A stretch of 64,000 nt of DNA, from assembly GCA_023014335.1 (NCBI GenBank), contig JAECYW010000017.1, positions 1,736,001 to 1,800,000 on the forward strand, read 5' to 3'. The notes beneath the pieces were generated by a model, which saw only the letters and a program-made list of their open reading frames with translations, did no database searches and was not told the origin of the DNA. How positions within the stretch are numbered: the stretch's first letter is position 1; every line of letters starts with the position of its first letter. Shown here in pieces: positions 45,967 through 60,281 of this stretch. Source of the stretch: Galerina marginata (Eukaryota > Basidiomycota > Agaricomycetes > Agaricales > Galerinaceae). Made by a program: the position numbers and the translations under genes.

Positions 45967-46527
45967 ATTGTCTAATTCTGATATAGGCTATGCTCCGTTT
46001 CGGTTTGCTTAATTTTTATCTCTTATCTGTCTCTACATTGGTTTTATTTTTCCACATTCCTTCTGGCTTTTGTTATGGGATGGAACTTCAGGGATTGAAA
46101 CTTTCATAGACTTGGGAATTCCTTTATAGATGACGTAGAAGTCGAAGTTATGTTTTACTTTGCTAATCAAACCGACGTTTGCTTTGTACCTTTCAACCTG
46201 ACCAGTGCTCAATTGACTTCAAATTGACTCGAAAGGAATTCAAAGAAGCTCAGCGCCTGACGACTTTTGCGGGGAAAAAGAGTATCCCATCTGGCTTTTA
46301 GCCGGCTAGTAAACTCAGAGTTATATAAAGCTCTAGTTAAAAGACTGGTTAAAAAAACATCATCTTGACTGCATCCGAGTGCGGGCAATCATAAAAAGGG
46401 ACAAGGGGTTGAGCTGAGGGCGAAGCTACTACACAGATAATCAGAAATATCCCCGCATCTTGGCTTTCAAGACCAGCCGCATACCACGCAAGTCTCCACT
46501 AAATGGCGAAGCAAGTGGATATGTGTG
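45967..46527. other. Convergent 3' intergenic region
   Basis: Between the 3' ends of the unknown gene (+) and primase (-). AT-rich with no gene recognised. Confidence 0.5.
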
Positions 46528-48072
46528 TCACCAGGTGGTATCTTAAATAACAAAATGTCAGCATGTGGTTTAAAATCATAAAGGGAACAAACCTGATTTA
46601 AGTTTCTCTTTCCTTACTTCCTGCATCAGACCTAAGGCATGTTTGTCCATGATATCGATAAATGGTTTTAATGATGTCTTCTCCCAATCTTCATTGAATA
46701 GATTTAGATGACGTCTGGTTATGATCAAAACCAAGTGCGTACCAGAATGGAATTCCCTGTTTTGCTCATCTACATACCCAATTGCATCCAATTCCTGCAG
46801 TAAGGACTGAACTGTTGGAACGCTTTTCGGGTCAAATTTTTCGATCATATCGAGATCTAAAGGCACGCAAACGCGACCAGTAGACGGGTGAATGCAGAAA
46901 GGCGCTTTCAGCAGATGGTTCCGGTGCTTTGAAACTTCGGCATCTAGACGAGGATATGTGTACTGCAGGATGATATCCTGCAATGTCCCCATAAGATTCT
47001 GTCAAATGCATTCCTGTGAGCAATGTATCAGTATGCAAGAGGACATGTTGTACCCGATGTGTTGCCGCACTCTTCTGCAAATCCAACCATTTGTCTTGAG
47101 AAGAGCGCGACATATCGTCTTCCCATTTGGTGCGGAGTGCATCAACGACACGAGAATCTGGAATAGTCTTTAACAATTCCTCATAACCCTCCTCGGTTTG
47201 AAAACACTCTTGATCATCGAGGATCAAAGCCCCAAAAATAGTTTTCAGATAGTCAATGGCATTTCTGGTGTGAAATAAATGATGTGCAATGAAGTGGAGA
47301 GAGAGAGAGAAAACGAACTGCAAAGAAGGTGGTAGTTTGCCACCATTGTGGACGTTGAGCTTTTTGCTGCTATCTTTTCCTCCTTGTACGACTGTCAGCC
47401 AGCCAACCAATGATTTCCTTTGCTGATCTGTAAGCTCCATGGCTTCTTTATCGGAGATCCACAAATGTATACCCCGGCGACCCGAATAAACCCACAACAA
47501 CTTTTCATAACCGAACTCGTCTCTCAAAGCCGAATCCAACACGCGAACAGCTGCTGCTATGAAGCCCCAGCACCTTTTGCATATATCGGCATTTGAGCAG
47601 CACGTCCTGATAGGGTCGTAGTCGGTCATATCGATATCAAACACGAGTTCGCGAAGGATAGGATTCAACGTGCCAGAACGCAGGGTCTTCTTATCTCGTG
47701 GCTAAGAGGAAAATAAGGAACGAGGAAACAGAGCCAACGGGACATTTAACACATACTCGTGCGGAGTAAACGGGTCCGATTTCAAAACGAGTGGGGTTGA
47801 GTTGACAAACTTGCTTCTTCAGCTCGTCGGCAGTATTGAAGGAATTATAACGAAGATATATATCTCCCGGGAGCGTAAAAGCAAACTCTCGTTGGGTAAA
47901 GAGATGTGTAGGCCCATGTTCGTGATTCAGCCAGTTGTATATGGACTTGAATGGATACAGTCGTCGATAGTAGGTGAGCATTACCTCTGCAAAAGATGAA
48001 ATGAAATGCGTTGTAATATATTGGAGGAAACATACCTGGCGAAGGCTTTTCTGGATTCTCGTCTGATAACAT
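46528..48072 (-). CDS. PRI1: DNA primase small (catalytic) subunit
   Basis: Synthesises RNA primers with DNA polymerase alpha. Starts MLSDENPEKPSP, then VMLTYYRRLYPFKSIYNWLN, THLFTQREFAFTLPGDIYLR, and the catalytic FDIDMTDYDPIR with both metal-binding aspartates. A zinc-binding CCSNADICKRCW follows, then WVYSGRRGIHLWISD (the conserved SGRRG motif), FGALILDDQECF and LKAPFCIHPSTGRVCVPLDL near the C-terminus. Introns include one of ~56 nt giving THR|NLMGTLQDIIL. A final 2-exon join gives a C-terminus KLKSGDTTW. The frame is intact. The expected length of ~430 residues fits. Confidence 0.93.
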
Positions 48073-48642
48073 GTCGTCAGGTGTGGATGGTGCAAGATTC
48101 AGCGCGTCGTTGCAGTAACCAGTTCAAAGTTGCTTGACTGAATTACGACCGCGCCGTCACATCACGTGGTTTAACGCAGATACCAGTCACGACTTTCAAC
48201 ACGCGTTTAACTTGCCCCTTACCCTCTGTGCAACAGATTAAGTACTTGAATCTCAGACGGCTCGTAAATAGTTGGCTGCAAACGTCAATAGCAGCCTCGA
48301 GTCTACGCAGATTCAAGCTTCAACGACAGTCCACATTTAGCAGCTTATACATATATTTATCGATATACCGTAGCATTCGTCATAAACTGTAAATTGTCGT
48401 CAGTTTGAAATAACAGGCTGCAACTCACAGGAGGCCAAAATTTGTGAAGGCAGTCAATTCAGTATCATGTCCAAGAAAGTGAAAACAGTCGGATATACAA
48501 AATGACAGTACGACGATGCAGATTACGAAGCAGAAGATGATGTGAAGTTCATGACATAGATGTATTTATACAAGTAGGCTACTGCTCATGCGCCAAATGC
48601 GATATTTGGGGTCATTGGTGCAATTTACGGCAAGCTACACGA
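48073..48642. other. Intergenic region with a possible short ORF
   Basis: 570 nt between two minus-strand genes; promoter of primase. The plus strand has a 31-codon frame at 48467-48559 interrupted by a TGA (see findings). Nothing else recognised. Confidence 0.4.
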
Positions 48643-49647
48643 TCAACCGACGAGAGGAGCGCGCTCTTCGTCCATGAGAGATATCCTTCCACGAGAGCGG
48701 AAGAAGAGCCCAGCGGCGCCTTTGACGACCCAAACGAGAGCCAAGATGGCAAAGGCGAGAGACGACCAGTGGACGAATCCAGAGGAAGTCTGATGGGCGA
48801 AGATGGCCCATAGGGACCAAGCGATGGCAATGGAAGCTGGGAGATCACCCTCAGGGGTAGAGAAGGCATAAGTTGCCGCAGTGCCTTCGAGGAAGAAGCT
48901 GGAAAGAAATGTGAGTGAGATGATTGTAGACGAGGCAGGCGTACTTACAGAGCAAGGAAGACGAAGACTTTTGTCCATATGCCAGCAGAGTGACTAAGGC
49001 TGCTTACACCGAAGGCGTCGAACGCGGTCACGACGACGAGAACAGTGGTCCAACCATGGTAAAGAGAGAATGGAAGGTGGATGAAGAGCTCATCACCGTA
49101 CGACTCGGCAGTGTGATGTTTTTTGACGATGTAATAAATGTGCTGGATCAGGGGTAAGACCCTGGCCATAAGAATAAAAAAGGAATATACGTACGGTCAC
49201 TGCGGAGCTGACAAAGAGCGAGAAGATGAAGGCTGGAAAAGAGTGAGAAAAGGAATATAACTTTATAGCAGGTGCGTACCGATGATGTAATGGTGCGTGG
49301 ACCACAGGTTGACGTAGATTGCATTGAGGATGCCAAGCAGGGGGAAACGCCATGAAATCCCATCGACAATGGTCTTCTTTCCAGAAGGGAAGAACTGGTA
49401 GATAACAGTTCCTAGAAGAAGAATATGAATGAGGGACCTGCAGAAGGTTAGACGGTGCTGCGGAAGAAGAAGAAAGGAGGTACCAGATGAGGAATGCCCA
49501 AGGAGCAGGAGTGATATAGGTTTCCTTTCCATAGTAGTAGATGGACGACGGAGAAGCTACGGTGTAGATATTTGAGCCAAGGAACACAAAATAGACGATA
49601 ATGTTGATTATTTTGAGGAGAATGCCATCTTTCCAAGAGTCGGACAT
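48643..49647 (-). CDS. Multi-pass membrane protein of unknown function
   Basis: Starts [20 protein letters not shown]. About six hydrophobic helices over four or five exons: [23 protein letters not shown] joined to [49 protein letters not shown] joined to [52 protein letters not shown] and [20 protein letters not shown]. The C-terminus is short and cytosolic-looking ([12 protein letters not shown]). The HHYIIG and [10 protein letters not shown] elements suggest a conserved 7-TM-like fungal family, but I cannot name it. Introns are ~50 nt, and reading through them yields chimeric peptides that are not real. Confidence 0.7.
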
Positions 49648-50535
49648 GGTGGAAACGAGTTGCAGCATCCTGCAGACCGGCGACTTTATGTACTTAGCAG
49701 ACACGAGGTGACGTACATTGCACGTGACCGTATGCGTTCATGACACCACCATGCTCCGAATCATTCAATCAACTACGCCGTTGCACCACGGGTCCACCAT
49801 TTCATCAACACGTTCCTCTACCATGCTGTAACCTGTGATACTTCCAGGCAAACTCTAGGCGCGCCAAATTCAATAACTTCCTCGACTGTACGGTGTAAAT
49901 ATCTCTGCCTGTTTACGAACTGACAAAAGCCTTGCTCAATGACTCACTCCTGTCGCCCAATTTTGAGTCCGTGTCTTGTAGCTTGTTTGACCGCGGAGCG
50001 GCCGTAATTATAGACATCATTTATCCCGTCATCGCTTCAACCCCATGGCACCATTTCTCAAGACTCGGACGAGCCAAGAGCGTTCAAATTGCGGCGGTCC
50101 AGCTGTCTTATTCCCTTCTCATTTCCGGATAGTAGCGACGACACCCCTTCTATTCCCAATCCAATCAAGAATTCAATGAGAACCATGCCAAATCCACGAC
50201 TGCCTTGTCAGAAGTCGGTTGCCTTCACCAATCACCTTTGGTGGGGGTTGCCCGTATTGAAATCCTCCCACCCGTAAAGTTATGAGACGGCCTACGTTCA
50301 TCTAGGCCTTGCATGCTGCAAGAGAAAGCAGTATTGATGGGAGGCACTGGAGAAGGAGCCTGTCCGACCACGGTAGCTTGGAAGATAGTCCACGCATATG
50401 CACATGCCTTTTGAAAATGGGAATGGAGAAAAGAGTAAAATATAAACATAATTTAGTCGAGCCGAACATGAATGAAATACATTATACAAGGGGAAGTGGA
50501 AGAACCGAGGGTAGAAATATATCCACAAACAAAAG
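49648..50535. other. 0.9-kb gap without a gene
   Basis: Promoter of the membrane-protein gene and 3' flank of the rhamnosidase. Frames on both strands here are short and not conserved in appearance. No RNA gene recognised. Confidence 0.45.
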
Positions 50536-53500
50536 TTAACCGGTCTTGGTGACGGTGAAAGAGTATGCACCAGAGCCCACAACCACGACCCGTTTGGACG
50601 GCGTGTTGGCATCCACCCTGATGGCGCCATTGGACTGCAACTGCTTCCCACTTTCCAGTACGCTCTGACCTGCAAGAGCTGGAATAGCCACTGTCGCAGT
50701 CACGCCGATAGGAACGTTTACGTTGAGATTGAAGCCACCCGCGTCGTTACTCCAGGCAACACTGAGGTTCCCGAACGGCGTAATTGTCCAGGCACGAGCT
50801 GAGGTTAGTTGTGCAGTGTGCAAGGGAGCGATTTCGACTTGCTGAAAAGCTGTTGCAGACAACTTGATACCAACCAGATTTTTATACAGCCAGTCTTGAT
50901 AAGTACCAAGGAATTGCTGGCTATATTGTCAGTGACCTGCTTTGCACGGCAATGGAATAAAACCCACATGGTCATGAGAACGAGCTGTTAGAGACCAATG
51001 CTCCCACTAGTCATCACACCGACAGTCAGCAGGAGAGTTATCGAAACAACAAAGGAAGTTCATTCACCGTTGTGGTTGCGCCGTTAGCAAACCAGAACCC
51101 CCAACTTGGGAAAGTCGTTTGCTGAGAAACAGCATAAGCTGTATCAGCGTGTCCGTGCTCGGAGAGCATGGGTAGCAAGGCCTTGGTAGCGAGTGCTCCA
51201 GTATTCAGATGAGTGCCACGGTTGATGATATCAGTAACAACACTATCCGCCACAACCTGTGCAGTGTTGTTATTCGGGGTCAGGCCGAAGGAAAGGGCGA
51301 GTAGATTATGTGCTTGTCTGTATCCCTGATCGCCAACACCATTGTAGAATCCAGTGGTAGAATTCAAAAATGCGTTATTGAACGCCATCTTGACATTAAC
51401 CGCCTGATTTGCAAAAGTAGACGCGTCCGCGGTATTCCCTAATACTGTGGCAACCTGGTTCATGGTAGTAAGCATCCCATAGCTAATAGATACAAAGTCA
51501 GTGAAAAAGGAAGATAAACGACATCGAAGGACTGACAGGAATGCGGTGGCCGAAACACGGTTATCTTCAGGTGGGTTACCTCCATCAGGGTTGGTCTCTG
51601 GGGTATCCCAGTCTCCGAGGCCAGTGGACGCGATATTATTGGGCGAGCGACCAAGTTCGAATTGAACATAGGTTTTCATACGGGCGTAGTGGTCTGACAA
51701 GACGCGTTGATCGCCACGATACTGATATAGCCACCACGGGATGAAAATAAACGCTGAACTACATTGAATATGGTTAGATAGATGCCACGAGGAACAGTAG
51801 TAAAACTACGTACTGCCACGTCGGTGCATGATTGTTAGCACCCCATCCACTGTCAGGAGCAATAACTGCTGGGGGTCCTTGACCATTGGCAGGGATAGTT
51901 TCGTCGAGGTCGCGAGTATACTTGGCTAGCAAATCTTGGGCGTCTAAGTTCGCTAAGATCATTTCCTAAAACAAGAATTTCACGTCATAAAACTGGAAGG
52001 CTATAGGAGGAACTTACTGTGCCTAGCATGGCGTCGCCTGACCATCCATTTTTCTCAAATGTAGGGCAGTCCTCGGGAATACTGTGCAAGTTATTGAGTA
52101 TCGTGAACACGGAAGCCTTGTGCATTGCATTCAAGAGATCGTTGGACGAGGAAAAGTCGCCAGTAGGAGCCAGGTCGTCGTGGACAACCATTCCAAGAAC
52201 ATTGGCCGCAGTGGGAGGCGATGATCCAGGCCAACCCTCGATTTGGACGTATTGGTAGCCCTTATAACTGAACTTGGGCTCAAAAATCTCTGGTCCTCCC
52301 GTGCCGGCCAGCCAAAACCGGTCTGAAAACATACATTCAGACCAGGCGATTACTCCAGCAACATGAAACGTACCTGTCTGGAAATTATTTGCAAAATAAT
52401 GTAATATATCCTGGTAGATCACGGTTCCGTCACTCTTTTATTGGAGTCAGCAACGTATCAGAGAACACTTTTAATAACTACTTACGTTCAGCTTCTCGCC
52501 AAAATGTATAGTGATCAAAGTATTCGCCGGACCGGTGGCGGTAATCCTTGCCCAACCGGACACGACGCGTTCAAATGCAACAACCCAGATACCGGTCACA
52601 GGCTGAGTGATCCTTACTGGGGTGAGTGTCTGCAAGACGCGCGTTGGCGGTTGGCGCGCATTGAGGAGAGCACCAGCGGGCCCTGGGACGATTTGAGCAG
52701 CATTCCAGGTGGCATCGTTGAACCCGGCCAGATCATATCCCTTCTGTATATACTTTGCTGTAAAGAGTTGTAAGTTTTTATCTGGACGTGGAGTTGTTTT
52801 GTGACTATAAGAATTCACCATTAAAATTCTCCCCACCGAAAACATCGTCCAGACGAGTTGGACCTTCTGTAACCCGCCAAGAGGCATCAGACACAACCCG
52901 CGTGCTCGAGCCATCGGCGTACCCAATCGACAGCACGATTCGTACGTTAGGTTCCGCGTGCCAAGGTGCACCATTCCAATTCCACACGCTCCCTTGTGTC
53001 ACAGCGTAGTGACCTCTTCCCAGTTCAATGCCAATTGCGTTGGTGCCAACTTGGAGCGAAGAGGCGACGTCGAGACCAACGTACTGGACCTGCTGGACCC
53101 AATTGGTAAAGCCAGGTGTAAGCACATGATCTGAAGCAGGTTTGCCATTGATGGATATACTGGCATAACCTCCAGCAGCGTAATACAGGCGCGCAAAAGA
53201 TACCTGCTTTGCAACAGTAAACTCTTTACGCATAAGAGGGGCAGGATGTTCTCCGAGGGGGTCGGCGATAGACACCCCAGTATTCCAAGGAGCTACGCCA
53301 TATGCCCCCAGTGAGGACGGGGAACCCCAACTGGAGTCATTAAAAGATGTAAGTTGGAAGCCATTTGGAACGGTGGTAGAGGATTTCCATGTGGTGTCTG
53401 ATATGATAGTGTCGACAGTGCCATCTGTGTACTGCATTTGAATGACTGCCAATAAACCAGCAGGAGAAGCTCCGCCTGTATTTACGTCCGGTAAATTGAC

Positions 53501-54769
53501 CGCGTATACTGCGAATAGAGTCGATGTGCCCGAAAGGCTGACTGTGAACTGTTGGGCGGATTCCCAACTATCTGTTTCGTCCGGTGATGAACCCACAACG
53601 TCGCCATTGATATAAAGCGTGAACTGGTTGTCAACGGTAATGATAACAGTAGCCGACTGGAGAGTTTTACCGCTGGGAGTAAAGAATTGTTTTCGGAAGG
53701 CGACTGCCCCAGCAGGGGCCTCAGGTAGTGGGGCCACATTTGGCCATATCCAAATCGACTTGCTGAGAGTGGGGGTTGGGATGGCGGAGGGTGGCGCAAT
53801 AATAACCTGTGAGCCCCAAACACCGGACCCATATTTTGCCTCGATGACGGCTGCAGGCCACTGACTGTCATTGAACGATGGAGACTGAAAGTTGGCGGGA
53901 ATAGTCTTCGAGGCCAACCAGCTAGAGTCAGTTGAGATCAGTGCCGAGGTTCCATCAACGAAGGTGACCTGTATGGCAGCCAGAAGGCCTGCTGGACCGT
54001 CCCCCCCACCGATTGCAGGACGGTTGGTAGCGAGCACTGCGAAGAGGTTCAAACTTGAGTTGAGACTGATGTTAAAAACTTGGGCGGACTTCCAGATATC
54101 GGTGACGTTTGGGGAAGAGCCAGTGGGTTGACCGTTCACGTACAGCGTAAAGAGGTCATCGGCGGTGATAACAACAGTTGCAGAGGCTGCGACCTTGCCA
54201 GTGGGAGTGTTGTAGATTTTGCGAAATGCACGATCAGCTGCTGGTGCATTAGGGAATTCTGTTTCATTCGTCCAAATCCAAGATCCTGTATTGAAAGTCG
54301 ATGCTAAGGCACTTGAGATGCCAGGCCGCATTAAGGGCTTGCCAATCCATAAGCTCGATCCCCAGTCGCTGGAGGATAGTAAGCCAGTGGTGAATTCCGA
54401 AGAAGCGGAGGTTGAACCGGCAGATGTCACCACATTGACGCTCCAAAAGTAATGTGTATCCGACGTCAGGGCTGGGCCAGCATACTCTCGAAGATATGGG
54501 ATGTTTGACTGAACAACACCACTATCCCAGACGTCGCTGTTTCCCGACTTCACGGTCGAAAGGCGGATACGATATGAGGTTTGAACGACACCGCGGACAG
54601 ACGAAGGTGCAATTGAAGTGATAGTCCAGGAGAAACGTGGATTGACATCTATACCCACAGGTGCCACCTTGTTTTCGACGCGTAAGGAACCTAGCTGGAG
54701 GGCCTGTGCAAGTACATCTGAAGATATAAGATATATCAGTAATTGGGAACGAGAGACGCGAGACGACAC
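50536..54769 (-). CDS. GH78 alpha-L-rhamnosidase, secreted, with duplicated beta-sandwich domain
   Basis: Cleaves terminal alpha-L-rhamnose from plant cell-wall pectin and flavonoid glycosides. The N-terminus contains a hydrophobic stretch (LLIYLISSDVLAQALQ) acting as a signal peptide. The first exon (52805-54769, ~650 residues) holds a fibronectin-like segment, then two copies of a WIW...ATVVIT-type beta domain (residues ~163-320 and ~338-495), then RARLYYAAGGYASISINGKP-like carbohydrate-binding sequence. Further exons encode GLGDWDTPETNPDGGNPPED and the (alpha/alpha)6 catalytic domain with IPEDCPTFEKNGWSGDAMLG, the family's acidic active-site motif. A C-terminal beta domain ends near VVVGSGAYSFTVTKTG. 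Expected length is ~1,200+ residues, consistent with fungal GH78. The exact start (a shorter alternative exists) is uncertain. Confidence 0.9.
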
Positions 54770-55628
54770 AACATGGTAAGTTCACAAATACAAGTGAAAA
54801 AAAGGTCAGAACTATGTATTAGGTTAGTGATGGTTCCTCGCGCTTGTGAGAAAGTCGTCCCCACCTTTCATACTCAACAGAAATCGAACTTACATACCTG
54901 TCTGCATAACCACCCTACTTATAACTCTGGGAAGACACTGACCCGCATGTCCTATCCAGGAATCATTTGTCCATCAGTTAACAAAGAACCTCCCGAACGA
55001 TGCAAGCCCAGTTCAGAACGCAGTTGAGGAGCCTTCCTGAAATATTCTATTCACGAAGCACCATGCCAACAGGTCATGGCTATGCCCAGGTTTCTCCATG
55101 TCCGTAGATGCCATCAACTAGCGGCTTCACGGAATTCGCACCCAATGACTCGTGATCGTGAATTCAGGATCAGGAAAGATATTAGGCTGGAGAGATTCCC
55201 TGGCCAGCGGCCCAGCATGTAAGTCATGTAAGTCGATGAGGAAATTCGAAGGTGTAGAGCAACCACGGGACTTGCCCAAACTCTGCAATCATGAAAATGC
55301 ATGTAGAGACTTTGACGATAACCAACAATGGCTCCGATGCCGCCATACGCCTTCTTCTCTTCGATTTGCTAGTTTGTGGTGGAATGTGCCCTCAACAGCT
55401 GACCTGATCTCCGAGTCGGTCCTACAGACTCAGTACACAGTGATCGAGGAATCTTATGTCTTTCCACGCAAAATCAACGCAATATATTATAACCTACCTA
55501 GACTCTCCATTCGCACATGGAATCCTGCTGATCAACTGCTGATCCCAAAAGGGAACGAACCTCACTTCCGCTAAGCGGTGTCGCCGGCGTCTAAACTTAG
55601 ATTTGCAGCCGCTTGCTTTTGACCAAGA
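54770..55628. other. Divergent upstream region
   Basis: Between the rhamnosidase (-) and the PHD-finger gene (+). A 140-codon plus-strand frame at 55152-55574 has no recognisable domain and I do not call it. No other feature seen. Confidence 0.45.
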
Positions 55629-57090
55629 ATGTCGCAGACAATGACAAAGCCATGCATATCTTGCGGGCAAGCCGCCAGCACACCCTTTAACTTCCTTCTT
55701 GAATGTATCGAATGTGCCGTTGCCTGGCATCATCGTCAGCACTTTTCTTCAATTTGTCGCCGCTAACATTACATCGTTTAGCCCGCTGACTTGTTGTTTT
55801 ACAGGATGTCACCAACCGCCCGTGTCAGACAATGAACTGATTGGAATCATCAAGCTCTTTAATGCGGAAAATGAGAAGGGCAATCATGACGTGAAGCTGC
55901 TCTGGAAATGCGGCGCTTGTGTAAAAGGGAAAGCAAAGGTCATTGGACCTGAAGGGAAATCTAGCATTGACAATACAACCAACATTTCTTCCAAAAAGGC
56001 CATCGTGTCACGTCCTCATCAAGTATCGTCATCAAGAATTGTTCATCCTCCGCAGAAGGACCCCATCATCGTAATTGACGATGATGATGATGATATAGTT
56101 ATTTTGGATCAACCGGTGGTACACCAAACTGTGGTGAACAGACATGCAAAACCAGTGCCTCCCAAGGCATCTGTAACCCAGCCTGTAGCACCAACCTTGG
56201 AACCTGAACATGAGTCTGCTTCACCATCACGACTGCCAGTCATTTCGACATCAATGTTACCCAACGAGAGAAGCCTACTTACGAAGAGTTCTGTCCCTGC
56301 TCTTTCTGCGGCTGCTTCAGAAGCCCGACAAGGCGCTCTACCCGTGCCTTTTACGACGTCTTCCAACAAGATAATTCATCGAGGCAAGAAGACGCACTCT
56401 GCGAAACAATACGATACAAGAATCCGTGTCATCGACGATCCATTTATCGACTCCCTCTCGTCCGTGAAAATGACTGCGCCGTTGGTGCCGACACCGTCCC
56501 TCATACAAAGGCAAAGATCTTCATCAAGCAGCGCGCTTGTGTCTGGCTTCATCGATCTCACCGTGTCCACGGACGAAGACTCTGCTATGCATGATGAAGA
56601 CAGAGGCAATGGGACTGATGATGATAACGATACTTTGGAATATCTCACTCCACCGCAACCTCCTCCTGCTCTTCTTCCGTCTCCAGAGCCTCCTCATGCA
56701 CATGCGCATAATGAGCCAATCACTGTACTAAGCGACCGTTCTGCGTCGGCGATCATTCAGCCTCTGCTTCTCCCAGCCTGGATCAATGCTCGGCGAACTG
56801 CGCTTGATGAGGAGCCTTATCTTTGGCAACGTGCGACGCAGGGAGGTCAGGCATATCGGCGTTCTACAACAGCAAATCAATTAGTCTCAAATACAACTGC
56901 ATCTCCAAGGGTATATGGTCCGCCAAAAACTATACCTGGCTTGTCCAGAAGGAAAAATTTCACGGCTCGGTGCTTAATCCCGAGCAATGGAAAAAGGCCA
57001 GAAAAAACTGTAGCGCACAGCCCTTTTTGGTTTGACGCTAACTTGTGGACGGAGCAGAAAATGGTAACCTTGCCTGCATACTATGACTGA
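55629..57090 (+). CDS. PHD-finger protein with SUMO-interaction-like motifs
   Basis: A first exon of ~35 codons (MSQTMTKPCISCGQ to AWHH) is spliced to RCHQPPVSDNELIGIIKLF, forming a PHD-type zinc finger: C-x2-C, CIEC, H-x2-C, and a last CGAC with the conserved Trp (LLWKCGACVKGK). PHD fingers typically read histone H3 tails. The rest (~400 residues) is disordered and Ser/Pro-rich, with acidic clusters. Two hydrophobic-acidic motifs resemble SUMO-interaction motifs: IIVIDDDDDDIVILD (near 56061-56112) and FIDLTVSTDED (near 56545-56583). No catalytic domain seen. The PHD part is well supported; the role is inferred. Confidence 0.75.
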
Positions 57091-57209
57091 CTTTTATGTA
57101 CACAATTGAATTTTTTTGAATTTTGAAACTGCTTAGGAAACCTGATGTTTGACTGGTTGTTAGTTGTTGAAATAATTTACTTTGGAAGATACAAAATCAA
57201 AGACTGTGG

Positions 57210-59805
<2,596 letters not shown>

Positions 59806-60281
59806 GTTCAGTGATTGAACGAATCTGGAAGTACTTGTTGGGGCTAAAAGGGGCGGCACCAGGCTCGCGCTTTATAGACAGCAGAACAGGTACGTAGGCC
59901 ATTGAAATATGCGTCTGTGAAACGTGTTCATACGTGGTTGGGCCATAGTTGGAAGGTTGACTCAAGAATCGCCAGGATACTTATTACACGTTTGCTGCAG
60001 AGTCAAGGACGAACAACGGGCTTGGCGGTCCCGCCGGTTGCTGATGCAACGCCTGGTCCAAATCCTGCCAAACAAGCACCGTCAAGCGCCCACGACTCAC
60101 TTACGTGGAAGCACTTATTCTAAACTTGAGCTTGCCCTTCAGTCCAAACGAAATAGTAGCCCATGTTGTATTGAATATCCATATAATGCGTGCATCTAAT
60201 GTACACGGTAATTAAAATGTCCGAACGACGAAAAGTATAAAGTCATCCACCTAACGATACAGTATTTCTACAACCCACAAT
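59806..60281. other. BiP promoter region
   Basis: 476 nt between BiP and the end of PEPCK. Holds the BiP upstream sequences, including the stress-element-like site listed below. No coding signal. Confidence 0.5.
59921..59952 (-). promoter_or_regulatory. ERSE/UPRE-like element upstream of BiP
   Basis: On the BiP strand this contains CCAAC-N10-CCACG (59933-59952), close to the ER stress element CCAAT-N9-CCACG, about 130-145 nt before the start codon. A second ACGTG core lies beside it near 59921. UPR control of BiP is established in fungi; that this imperfect site mediates it here is inference. Confidence 0.35.

Noticed and set aside
55152..55574. 140-codon plus-strand frame upstream of the PHD gene
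   Set aside because: No conserved motif, biased composition, and it lies in a divergent promoter region; likely chance.
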